From Candidatus Gastranaerophilales bacterium (GTDB lineage: Bacteria > Cyanobacteriota > Vampirovibrionia > Gastranaerophilales > Gastranaerophilaceae): 37,593 nt of DNA. This document shows positions 7,689-14,579 of this stretch, one piece after another (positions within the stretch are counted from its first letter, which is position 1; every line of letters starts with the position of its first letter). The position numbers were made by a program, and so were the translations under genes. Under the pieces are notes generated by a model that was not told where the DNA came from, did no database searches, and saw only the letters and a list, made by a program, of their open reading frames with translations. The stretch lies in contig JAEEHV010000026.1 of NCBI GenBank assembly GCA_016280955.1, positions 1-37,593 of the forward strand, written 5' to 3'.

Positions 7689-7780
7689 TACTTTACAGAA
7701 AATTACATATCAAAATCACTCAAGCCCCGATAACATCCGGAGGATGATGAGGATGAGGATGATGATGAAACTGTAAAGTA
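7689..7780 (-). ncRNA. Predicted RNA stem enclosing the serine codons
   Basis: On the minus-strand RNA, TACTTTACAG (7780-7771) is perfectly complementary to CTGTAAAGTA (7698-7689). The 72-nt loop holds all ten Ser codons and a small inner CATCC-TCC-GGATG hairpin. The 5' arm lies within codons 5-8 of the ORF, so a ribosome on the Ser codons would cover or melt it. Confidence 0.5.
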
Positions 7781-7792
7781 TAAATTCTTCAT
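7703..7792 (-). CDS. 29-aa serine-run peptide, probable leader peptide
   Basis: A 30-codon ORF, ATG at 7792, stop TAA at 7705-7703. It reads MKNLYFTV, ten consecutive Ser (six TCA and four TCC), then GCYRGLSDFDM. There is no Shine-Dalgarno, but a promoter with TTGACA and TAACCT ends exactly 6 nt before the ATG, which fits a leaderless mRNA. A run of one amino acid's codons, an enclosing stem and a following terminator are the hallmarks of a transcription-attenuation leader peptide that would sense charged tRNA-Ser. Here the downstream gene is a membrane orphan, not a serine gene. Alternatives are a standalone short peptide or a modified-peptide precursor, since the Ser run followed by Gly-Cys-Tyr could be a modifiable core, though no modifying enzyme is nearby. 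Confidence 0.55.
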   Translation of the reverse strand: MKNLYFTVSSSSSSSSSSGCYRGLSDFDM

Positions 7793-7798
7793 AATTCA

Positions 7799-7827
7799 AG
7801 GTTAAACGAAAACGATATTCTTGTCAA
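7799..7827 (-). promoter_or_regulatory. Sigma-70-type promoter for the Ser-run ORF
   Basis: On the minus strand TTGACA (7827-7822), a 17-nt spacer, TAACCT (7804-7799), then 6 nt and ATG. The -35 box is perfect and the three most conserved -10 positions (first T, second A, last T) are kept. Confidence 0.65.
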
Positions 7828-7899
7828 GGCTGTAAACTGTATGTAATTTGTATTTATATATTTGGGTGAGTTAAATAATGGTTTATTTAAAAACTTATG

Positions 7900-7985
7900 C
7901 CCTCCCTTTATAGGGGGAGGGATAGGGTGGGGGCTGATTTTGTTAACGGTATATCCTCCAACCGAGCTTCCCCCGTCAGGAGAAG
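7900..7985. repeat. G/C-rich intergenic repeat, CCCTCCC...GGGAGGGATAGGGTGGGGG type
   Basis: 7900-7933 carries CCCTCCC, a short linker, GGGGGAGGG, then ATAGGGTGGGGG. A second C-then-G cluster (CTTCCCCC...AGAAGGGAAAG) follows by 7985. Versions of the first unit occur at 22105-22137 and 23767-23802. They stand out against the AT-rich surroundings and can form hairpins. No gene was found between 7793 and 8096 other than this element. Confidence 0.6.
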
Positions 7986-8096
7986 GGAAAGACTAATCCT
8001 GCTTATGACAGTAAAAATAGATTAATACACCAAATTATATATATCAGTGAGTTTTATTTTAAGTGTAACGTATTGTAAAAATTTTAAAGAAAAAGC

Positions 8097-8123
8097 TAAA
8101 GTTTTTGAAAATTTTGCCGATAT
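8097..8123 (+). promoter_or_regulatory. Sigma-28 (FliA) flagellar promoter
   Basis: TAAAGTTT (8097-8104), exactly 11 nt, GCCGATAT (8116-8123). This matches the consensus TAAAGTTT-N11-GCCGATAA at 15 of 16 positions, and lies 60 nt before the ATG at 8183. It predicts late-class flagellar expression. Confidence 0.88.
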
Positions 8124-8182
8124 ATATTATACAAAGCAGAGAGTTGATTATAAATAAATTTTAATTGAAAGGTCGGTTATTT

Positions 8183-8380
8183 ATGTCTGTTATTGATGCG
8201 GATGATAGCTCAAAAATGATAAATTTCGGGCAAATTCACGGACTTGCGGAAGAAAATACATTTGAAAGTAAAAATGATGCAGAACAATCATTTGAAGATA
8301 ACAAATTTTCCAATGATGATACTGAATTTATTAAAAATCTTGTAAAAGAATTTATAATGCAAGATGATTCAAAAGTGTAG
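8183..8380 (+). CDS. 65-aa acidic protein under a sigma-28 promoter
   Basis: Family not recognised. It is a very acidic, Asp/Glu/Asn-rich small protein beginning MSVIDADDSSKMINFGQIHG. It is likely disordered for 50 residues and ends in a short amphipathic helix (about 48-60, EFIKNLVKEFIM). The ATG at 8183 is chosen because GAAAGGTCGG lies about 10 nt upstream; an in-frame TTG at 8165 overlaps that site. The perfect sigma-28 promoter and the position just before the flg cluster tie it to the flagellum. A regulator such as an anti-sigma factor, a chaperone or an exported late protein are all possible. It does not show the usual FlgM C-terminal motif, so I leave it unnamed. Confidence 0.75.
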   Translation: MSVIDADDSSKMINFGQIHGLAEENTFESKNDAEQSFEDNKFSNDDTEFIKNLVKEFIMQDDSKV

Positions 8381-8423
8381 ATTATTTAATATAAATAACA
8401 GCCGATATTAAAACAGTTTAAAC

Positions 8424-8508
8424 ATACATCATTCAAGACTTTTGTTCCGATGTTAAAAATTCAGGATAAAAATTTCGGATACAAAATTCAACCTTTTGAA
8501 TGATGTAT
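8424..8508. repeat. 85-nt foldback (long inverted repeat) upstream of flgA
   Basis: ATACATCATTCAA (8424-8436) is the perfect inverse of TTGAATGATGTAT (8496-8508). Inside, TTTTGTTCCGA pairs with TCGGATACAAAA with one bulge, so most of the 85 nt can fold into one long hairpin. No poly-T tail follows. It could be a miniature transposable element, a small RNA or a leader structure. I see nothing recognisable in 8509-8659 beyond the approach to flgA. Confidence 0.5.
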
Positions 8509-8659
8509 ATTGATGAGAATACATATATATTAGTTTTGGGGAGAGGTAGGGGATTTTATATCCAATATCGCTCAAATGGTAAGTTATAACGTGAAAAAGG
8601 CAGAAATTGAAATTTGTTTCATAATGCCTGTCACTGATATTAAAACTCAGAGTTAAATT

Positions 8660-9418
8660 ATGAAAAAACAGACGGATGTAAAATTAAACAAAACTAACGG
8701 CAGGTTTTTAGGTATATTATTAAGCTGCTTTGTATCCGTATGCTTTTTATCATTTATTCCAAACGCAGAAGCACAGGTAATTTCTTCAAATAAAGTTAAA
8801 GTTGATGTTGCAAGACTTTTTGAAGCTAACTATAAAAAAATAATTGATGCGGATATACAGGTTAAAATTACGGCAACACCGTTCGCTGATTTGCAGCTGC
8901 CTGACGGAATGATAACTTATAAAATTTCTTCCGGCGGAGATAAGATTCTGCCGAGGGATGTAAAAAGAGTTGATGTGTACGTCAATGGAGTTTACCAAAG
9001 AACACTGAACCTTCCTGCTCAAACATTCGTTTATAAAGATGTACTTGTAGCACGCGAACAAATTAACAGAGAACAAATCTTAACTAAGGATTGTACTGAG
9101 GTTAAAAAAGTTGATGTTTCAATGCGGGCAGCTTATGTATTAGACGGTTCAATGCTTGATAAAGAAATAACAACTAAAAAAATATTCCAAAAAGGTGAAA
9201 TAATTGACAAACGTTTTGTAAAAATGAAACCTGATGTAGCAAGAAATTCGGATGTCAGAGTTTTCTTTGTATCAAACGGCTCGGTAATGATAACGATAGA
9301 CGGTACTGCAATGTCTGACGGAATGCTGGGTGATTACATAAACGTAGAAAATAAAAATTACAAAAAGGTATATAACGGAAAAATAATTGGAGAAAACAGG
9401 GTTCTGGTAAATATATAA
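8660..9418 (+). CDS. flgA: Flagellar basal-body P-ring formation protein FlgA
   Basis: Periplasmic chaperone for P-ring assembly by FlgI. A signal peptide covers about residues 1-39 (Lys-rich start, hydrophobic LGILLSCFVSVCFLSF, cleavage near AEA). The C-terminal half contains the SAF-type domain: VLVAREQINREQILTKD, KGEIIDKRFVKMKP and the terminal GKIIGENRVLVNI (matching the GKVVG.G.V.V ending of FlgA). The length, 252 aa, is typical. It is the first gene of a same-strand flg run, 19 nt before flgI. The ribosome site is weak. The gene content (flgA, flgI, flgH) implies a classical outer-membrane flagellum. Confidence 0.93.
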   Translation: MKKQTDVKLNKTNGRFLGILLSCFVSVCFLSFIPNAEAQVISSNKVKVDVARLFEANYKKIIDADIQVKITATPFADLQLPDGMITYKISSGGDKILPRDVKRVDVYVNGVYQRTLNLPAQTFVYKDVLVAREQINREQILTKDCTEVKKVDVSMRAAYVLDGSMLDKEITTKKIFQKGEIIDKRFVKMKPDVARNSDVRVFFVSNGSVMITIDGTAMSDGMLGDYINVENKNYKKVYNGKIIGENRVLVNI

Positions 9419-9437
9419 AACCTGCCCGGGAGGATAT

Positions 9438-10532
9438 ATGAAAAAGTTAATAGCGATAGTTTTAACAATGATGATGATTATAGGGATGTCACCAATAAAT
9501 GCGGCAACAGTACGTATTATGGACATTGCACATATTCAGGGTGTTCGTGAAAACCAGCTTGTAGGATATGGTATAGTCGTTGGTCTTCCCGGAACCGGTG
9601 ATAACTCTCGTTCAACCCAGATTACAAATAAAATGCTTTTAAGAAATTTGGGAACGGTAATTGAGCAGGAAAACTACATCCAGAAAGGTGCATCTGCTGC
9701 AGTTATTGTAACAGCGAACGTTCCGCCTTTTGCAAAGAACGGTGACAAAATTGATGTAACTGTTTCCGCAATGGCAGACTGTAAAAGTTTAGAGGGCGGT
9801 GTTTTGGTTCAAACAATTTTAAAGGCACCAAACGGTGAAGCTGTAGCAGTCGCACAGGGACCTGTAAGTGTCGGCGGTATCGCTAAGTCTGCCGGCGGTT
9901 CTTCTATGAGAAATGCCATTACAACAACAGGAAGAATTCCGGGCGGTGCAATTGTTGAAAGAGATATATACACGGAAATCGGTGACGAAAATACAATTAC
10001 ACTGTCACTTGACAGATCGGATTATACACTGATATCAAGAATGGCAAATACAATATCAAAAGTTACACCGGCTCGTGCAATTGACGGAACATCCGTTCAG
10101 GTTCAGATACCTGCAAAATTCCAAAATAACAGAGTAGAATTTTTATCAATATTGGAAAATCTTGAAGTTGCACCAACGGCAGAAAGGGCAAAAGTCGTAG
10201 TTAATGAAAGAACCGGTACGGTTGTAATCGGTGCGGATGTAAAACTTCTTCCGGCAGCGGTTGCTCACGGAAATATTACGGTAACAGTTTCTGCCCACAA
10301 TGATGTTTCCCAGCCAAACGAATTTTCAAACGGTGCTACCGTCGGATTTGAAAATGCGGATATTGATATTCAAAAGGCACCGGGCAGATTGATTGAAATG
10401 GGAGCAAACAGCAATCTGAATGATTTAGTCAGAGCATTAAACTCTATCGGTGTTGCTCCGGTTGACTTAATCTCTATCTTGCAGGCTCTCAAAAAATCAG
10501 GAAGTTTACAGGCAGAGTTAGTAATAATCTAA
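9438..10532 (+). CDS. flgI: Flagellar P-ring protein FlgI
   Basis: Builds the periplasmic P ring around the flagellar rod in the peptidoglycan layer. A cleavable signal peptide occupies about residues 1-22, ending near INAAT. Family blocks follow in order: RIMDIAHIQGVRENQLVGYG, GLPGTGD, ANVPPFAKNGDKIDVTVSA, LEGGVLVQTIL, NERTGTVVIGADVKLLPAAVAHGN, and the end LNDLVRALNSIGVAPVDLI followed by SILQALKKSGSLQAELVII. Full length, 364 aa. It has a very good ribosome site (GGGAGGATAT) and is 19 nt from both flgA and flgJ. Confidence 0.98.
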   Translation: MKKLIAIVLTMMMIIGMSPINAATVRIMDIAHIQGVRENQLVGYGIVVGLPGTGDNSRSTQITNKMLLRNLGTVIEQENYIQKGASAAVIVTANVPPFAKNGDKIDVTVSAMADCKSLEGGVLVQTILKAPNGEAVAVAQGPVSVGGIAKSAGGSSMRNAITTTGRIPGGAIVERDIYTEIGDENTITLSLDRSDYTLISRMANTISKVTPARAIDGTSVQVQIPAKFQNNRVEFLSILENLEVAPTAERAKVVVNERTGTVVIGADVKLLPAAVAHGNITVTVSAHNDVSQPNEFSNGATVGFENADIDIQKAPGRLIEMGANSNLNDLVRALNSIGVAPVDLISILQALKKSGSLQAELVII

Positions 10533-10551
10533 TGAAAAAAGGAATAAAAAA

Positions 10552-10923
10552 ATGACAATCTCACAAGCATCAGATATAACAACACCTACATTAGATTTAA
10601 TAAAGCATGGTCTTAATCATGCAAGAACTGTTAATGCTGACCAGGAAATGTATAACCAAATTAAAGGTGCAAAAACAGAAAAAGAACAATTAAAGAGAGC
10701 AGCAAACGAATTTGAATCAATTTTTATAACAAAAATGCTGCAGGAAATGGATAAAACGGTAGATAAAGAACAAGACGGTTTATTCGGTAATGATAATAAG
10801 TATGAAGAAGCATTCAAAGGGATAATGTTTCAACAGATAGGCAGAGATTTGGCAAATAACCCGAGAACGAGCTTCGGATTTGCAGACCAAATCTACAGAC
10901 AAATGGAACACTTAGTTAAGTAA
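10552..10923 (+). CDS. flgJ: FlgJ rod-binding domain protein (no muramidase domain)
   Basis: A rod-scaffold or rod-capping protein. Residues 45-115 match the rod-binding domain: AANEFESIFITKMLQEMDKT, then GNDNKYEEAFKGIMFQQIGRDLA and a GFADQIYRQM tail. Its 123 aa correspond to the N-terminal half of enterobacterial FlgJ; the C-terminal glucosaminidase domain is absent, as in many non-proteobacterial lineages, so peptidoglycan clearance must be done by another enzyme. Ribosome site AAAAGGAATAAAAA. It sits in the operon between flgI and a 92-aa orphan. Confidence 0.92.
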   Translation: MTISQASDITTPTLDLIKHGLNHARTVNADQEMYNQIKGAKTEKEQLKRAANEFESIFITKMLQEMDKTVDKEQDGLFGNDNKYEEAFKGIMFQQIGRDLANNPRTSFGFADQIYRQMEHLVK

Positions 10924-10941
10924 GGAAGTAAGGAAGTTTAA

Positions 10942-11220
10942 ATGGAAATAATCAAACCACAAGCAAATTCGGTACAACAATTCAGTGCAATAACAGCATT
11001 CAAAAATAACAAAAACGTAAAACCGGCAGAAGAAAAACCGACCATGCCGGAAGTATCAAGCGGAACAAAAACCAGTTCTGCCACATCTTTACTTGAAAGG
11101 ATTGATGTTAATGATTTAAGAAAATACGCAGAATCAGTAGGTGAATTTAATATAACAGATGATGATATCAAGTACGGCATTCTGTACGGAAGAAGTGTTA
11201 TCGCAGAATGGCTCTGTTAG
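10942..11220 (+). CDS. 92-aa orphan protein within the flagellar operon
   Basis: Not recognised. The first 50 residues are polar and probably disordered, including AITAFKNNKNV near residues 16-26, which resembles the orphan signature. Residues 51-92 form a compact helical module (LLERIDVNDLRKYAESVGEF, then DDDIKYGILYGRSVIAEWLC). The duplicated GGAAG ribosome site lies just before ATG, 18 nt after flgJ. The next frame continues for 19 codons beyond the stop with coding-like content (MALLEQIRKKADVLKTNNK, 11208-11267). The C-terminus may therefore be frameshifted, or a tiny overlapping gene may follow. A flagellar or regulatory role is suggested by position alone. Confidence 0.75.
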   Translation: MEIIKPQANSVQQFSAITAFKNNKNVKPAEEKPTMPEVSSGTKTSSATSLLERIDVNDLRKYAESVGEFNITDDDIKYGILYGRSVIAEWLC

Positions 11221-11280
11221 AACAAATACGCAAAAAAGCAGATGTATTAAAAACAAACAATAAGTAATGAAAGGAATAAA

Positions 11281-11655
11281 ATGTTTAAAAATTTATTTGA
11301 TTTAGGTTATAAAAGAACAGGTTTAGAAGCCTTCGGTTTTTATATTGTTTATACAATATTATTTATAGTTATAGGCGGACTTGCAAATGGTCTTGCAGCA
11401 AAATTACTTTATCCGAATATAACAACATACGAAGAAGGTTTAAAAGTAGGCAAACAAATAGGTATGATATTAATACCGATTTTGTTACTTATATTATCAA
11501 GTGCATTAACAATAGGAATGATTTTTGCAAAGAAAATAAACAAAAGTATAAAAGCATGGCTTATTGCTTTTTGCACAATATCAATAACAGTAATTTTCGG
11601 AGCAATATTAGGTGATATTCCGCTTGCCGTACTATCAACATTCGGTGAAAAATAA
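11281..11655 (+). CDS. Small three-helix membrane protein in the flagellar operon, 124 aa
   Basis: Three hydrophobic segments, about residues 17-40, 62-82 and 92-112, predict an inner-membrane protein. The N-terminus MFKNLFDLGYKRTGLEAF is polar and looks cytoplasmic. It resembles generic small membrane proteins such as the DUF805 type in its opening, but I cannot assign it. Ribosome site AAAGGAATAAA. It sits between the 92-aa orphan and flgH, with no known flagellar homologue at that position. After the TAA the same frame stays open for a further 23 codons (11656-11726, reading NNLVAAAVPIERICKNIKNL), which may be remnant sequence or read-through. Confidence 0.8.
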   Translation: MFKNLFDLGYKRTGLEAFGFYIVYTILFIVIGGLANGLAAKLLYPNITTYEEGLKVGKQIGMILIPILLLILSSALTIGMIFAKKINKSIKAWLIAFCTISITVIFGAILGDIPLAVLSTFGEK

Positions 11656-11736
11656 AATAATTTAGTTGCAGCTGCAGTACCGATTGAACGCATCTGCAAA
11701 AATATAAAAAACTTGAGGGAATAAGAGGTAATAATT

Positions 11737-12408
11737 ATGAAAACACAAAACAAAATAACAAATAATTTCAAAGATAAGTTTAAAACGCACTTATTGCCTT
11801 ATTGCGTTATTACCTTATTCACCTTATTTGCACTATCAATTCCGGGTGCCAATGCAGAAAGTCTCTTTGTTCTCGGTGCATCACAAAATTATCAGGGAAC
11901 ACCTCGTTCATTATATGGCGGTGTTCAGGCACGCCAAATCGGTGATTTAATCTCAATAAGAATGGCTGAAAGCGTTTCTGTAAGTGATAACTTAACTTAT
12001 TCATCAGCAAAAGAATCAAATACAACCGATTCATTTACATCATTCTTAAAAGAGTGGCTTCACTTATCATTCTTAAAAGATACAGGCGGATATGGCGGTT
12101 CCAACGAAGTTTCGAACTCTGCAAACGGTCAGCGCGCTTTGAGCATGGGTGACAGAATTGCATGTCAGGTTGTACAACAGCTGCCGAACGGCAACCTTGC
12201 CGTTCAGGGTAAAAAGACACTTGTTAACGGAAACGAAAGAGTTGATTTCATAGTAACCGGTGTAGTTGATCCGCGCTGGCTTAATGTTGACGGCGAAGTT
12301 TATTCGTACAATGTATCAAATCTTCAATTTGCTCTCTCCGGTAGAGGCTCTGTATCAAGAAGTCAAAATGAAGGTATATTTAACAGATTTATCAGATATC
12401 TGTTCTAA
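11737..12408 (+). CDS. flgH: Flagellar L-ring protein FlgH
   Basis: Forms the outer-membrane L ring. An N-terminal hydrophobic segment (about residues 20-40) ends in GANAES, a signal peptidase I type site. Family blocks: SLYGGVQARQIGDLISIRMA (44-63), SMGDRIACQVVQQLPNGNLAVQG (about 135-157) with GNERVDFIVTGVVDPRWLN, then SNLQFALSGRGSVSRSQNEG and the aromatic end FNRFIRYLF. FlgH is normally a lipoprotein; here no lipobox Cys follows the hydrophobic segment, so it may not be lipidated. Length 223 aa is normal. Ribosome site AAGAGGTAATAATT. Confidence 0.95.
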   Translation: MKTQNKITNNFKDKFKTHLLPYCVITLFTLFALSIPGANAESLFVLGASQNYQGTPRSLYGGVQARQIGDLISIRMAESVSVSDNLTYSSAKESNTTDSFTSFLKEWLHLSFLKDTGGYGGSNEVSNSANGQRALSMGDRIACQVVQQLPNGNLAVQGKKTLVNGNERVDFIVTGVVDPRWLNVDGEVYSYNVSNLQFALSGRGSVSRSQNEGIFNRFIRYLF

Positions 12409-12445
12409 TACTAAACTTATGATTTAGTAATCGGGGAAGGAAATA

Positions 12446-12949
12446 ATGACTGATAAAAAAACAGGTTTTCAAAACTTAATAGAAATACTGGACAAAGAAA
12501 TCTCTGCGTATGAAGAATTAAAAGAGTTGTTTTCCCAAAAAAGAGAACTTCTCAAAAAATCAAAATCAGATGATTTGGGTGTTCTTGACAACAAGATACT
12601 TGCCCTTAATAATAAAATAGTAAAGCTCAATGATACCAGAAAGAACATAGGTGTTGAGTTGACGGGGAAAGAATGCAATATGACGGAGTTTATAGAGTGT
12701 GCTGAACAAAAAGCTCCGGATTTCGTTAAACAATTAGAAGACAGAAAGGTTAAGATTTGTAAACTTATTCCTGAAATTACGTTATTAAATAAACAAAATG
12801 TGGAATTATTGAAGCATGGCATTATAATTACTAACAAGATGTTGGAAACGATTATAAATGCTTTTGCTCCTCAAGGAAGTTATTATAACGGAGCAGGAAA
12901 AACAGACACACATGATATAGACATGTGGACAATAAGCGAAGAAATCTAA
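12446..12949 (+). CDS. flgN: FlgN-like export chaperone for hook-filament junction proteins
   Basis: A cytoplasmic chaperone predicted to deliver FlgK and FlgL to the flagellar type III export apparatus. It is an all-helical, 167-aa protein. It shows the FlgN-type layout: an N-terminal pair of helices (NLIEILDKEISAYEELKELF), a Lys-rich coiled coil (about 30-70), and a later helix with LLNKQNVELLKHGIIITNKM that matches the FlgN 'N..L' helix, ending in a disordered tail. Sequence conservation in this family is low, so the call rests on helical pattern, size and position immediately before flgK, which is the standard place. Confidence 0.82.
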   Translation: MTDKKTGFQNLIEILDKEISAYEELKELFSQKRELLKKSKSDDLGVLDNKILALNNKIVKLNDTRKNIGVELTGKECNMTEFIECAEQKAPDFVKQLEDRKVKICKLIPEITLLNKQNVELLKHGIIITNKMLETIINAFAPQGSYYNGAGKTDTHDIDMWTISEEI

Positions 12950-12962
12950 TGAGGTAAATAAA

Positions 12963-14549
12963 ATGAATTTATTATCATCATTAAACATCAGTGCCGGTGC
13001 ATTATCGGTAAATGAAAAAGCAATTAGTGTTGTATCTCATAACGTATCAAACATGAATACGGACGGATACCATAAACAACGCGTAAATCTTCAGGCAAGA
13101 AATATATCGGGACAAATAGGAAATAACCCAGATAATCAGGTAAGAGCAAACGGCGGTGTAAAAATTGCTAATGTTATGCGTTATAATGATGATTACCTTA
13201 ACAACTATTACAGAGAACAGCTCTCTGAGAAGAATAAACTTGAACAACAATTAGGAAATTTAGGCGAACTTGCAGATATTTTTAATGACCTCGAAGGAAC
13301 CGGTATTGATGCTGCTTTGAGCGATTTTTATGAAGCTTTGAACAACCTTCAGCAATATCCTGCAAACTCTACAGCAAGAACAAACTTCATCGAAAAAGCA
13401 AGAAGTTTAACTACATTGATGAACAACAAAAGTGTTCAGCTTGACAAACTGACAGGAGAAGCATTGGGAGACGGTTCAAGTGAAGAATCTTTAAAGAATT
13501 CCGTAATATATTCAAATATCAGAGAGCTTAATAATTCTCTTGAAGAATTAGCTGCAGTAAACAAAGATTTGCAGACTACCCAAACAGGTACATTGACTGC
13601 AAACAACCTGTTAGACAGACGTGACTTAATCCTTCATGATATTGCTCAGTTTGTAGATATAAATATAAAGGAATATCCAAACGGCTCATGTGAAGTTTCA
13701 ACAGGCGGACAACCTCTTGTAAAAGGTGCAAAAGTAGTTGGTCATCTTGATATTGAAACCGCAAAAAAATATTGTGATGATCACGGTATTGTTTATCCTG
13801 ATAACTGGACAGGCGAACTTGCAGTATTGAGCATTGTTGACGGTGACGGACAAACTATTGTAGAAAATGCAAACAGTATTGTTACAGGTGGTGCATTGGG
13901 CGGATTGATTCATTCCGCTACAGATTACGATGACGGTATAACAAATGCCGGCACCGTTCAGGCAAGCCTGAATAAACTGGCTCAGGCATTAGCTGATACT
14001 TTTAATACTTTAAATACAAGAGACGGTGCATACTGTATTGATCCTAACAATACAAATCACTTAAAAGCAACTGATGCAGATAATTTGATATTTGTAAATA
14101 ACAATGGTGCAGGCACAGATGTTACTGCAGCAAATATTAGATTATCAGATAATCTTATGACGGATAAAGGGATATGGAATATCTCTTGTGCATACTTTGA
14201 TGATCCGTCACACTATGACATAGATGCTGTCGGTAATGCTTTAAACGCAGTAGCTATGCTTGAAACAAGAGGTGAAAAGCAAGCTTCTCTCGACGGAATG
14301 TCAATAGAAGATTATTATTCATCAATGATTGGTCATATCGCATCAGCAGGTGACAGTGTTAAATCATTGTATGAAACACAGTGCGATGTGGTTGATTCAA
14401 TAGAGAATCAGCTGGACTCAGCATACGGAGTTGACTTAAACGAAGAATTGGTTGACTTGGTAAAATATCAGACTGCTTATGCGGCAGCTGCCCAAGTATT
14501 CAACGTTGTCAATTCTTGTCTTGATACTTTAATGACACTAGGAAGGTAA
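12963..14549 (+). CDS. flgK: Flagellar hook-associated protein 1 FlgK
   Basis: Hook-filament junction protein, exported through the flagellar type III system. The N-terminal helical zone has the rod/hook signature (SLNISAGALSVNEKAISVVS, then HNVSNMNTDGYHKQ). The central D2/D3 region has NNLLDRRDLILHDIAQFVDI, typical of FlgK. The C-terminus carries the family ending: SIENQLDSAYGVDLNEELVD, then LVKYQTAYAAAAQVFNVVNS. Length 528 aa is in range. Ribosome site GAGGTAAATAAA. It follows flgN by 13 nt and precedes flgL by 30 nt, so the three are co-transcribed. Confidence 0.97.
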   Translation: MNLLSSLNISAGALSVNEKAISVVSHNVSNMNTDGYHKQRVNLQARNISGQIGNNPDNQVRANGGVKIANVMRYNDDYLNNYYREQLSEKNKLEQQLGNLGELADIFNDLEGTGIDAALSDFYEALNNLQQYPANSTARTNFIEKARSLTTLMNNKSVQLDKLTGEALGDGSSEESLKNSVIYSNIRELNNSLEELAAVNKDLQTTQTGTLTANNLLDRRDLILHDIAQFVDINIKEYPNGSCEVSTGGQPLVKGAKVVGHLDIETAKKYCDDHGIVYPDNWTGELAVLSIVDGDGQTIVENANSIVTGGALGGLIHSATDYDDGITNAGTVQASLNKLAQALADTFNTLNTRDGAYCIDPNNTNHLKATDADNLIFVNNNGAGTDVTAANIRLSDNLMTDKGIWNISCAYFDDPSHYDIDAVGNALNAVAMLETRGEKQASLDGMSIEDYYSSMIGHIASAGDSVKSLYETQCDVVDSIENQLDSAYGVDLNEELVDLVKYQTAYAAAAQVFNVVNSCLDTLMTLGR

Positions 14550-14579
14550 CATAAATAAAAAACCAGGAAGGTAATAATT

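Noticed and set aside
7730..7770. GATGATGAGGATGAGGATGATGATG as a simple microsatellite or an acidic (Asp/Glu) run on the plus strand
   Set aside because: The plus-strand reading has no start or ribosome site; the minus strand has a promoter, ATG, complete ORF and terminator.
8401..8408. GCCGATAT as a second sigma-28 promoter before flgA
   Set aside because: No TAAA-like element at the required 11-nt spacing; the sequence 19 nt upstream is TTATTTAA.
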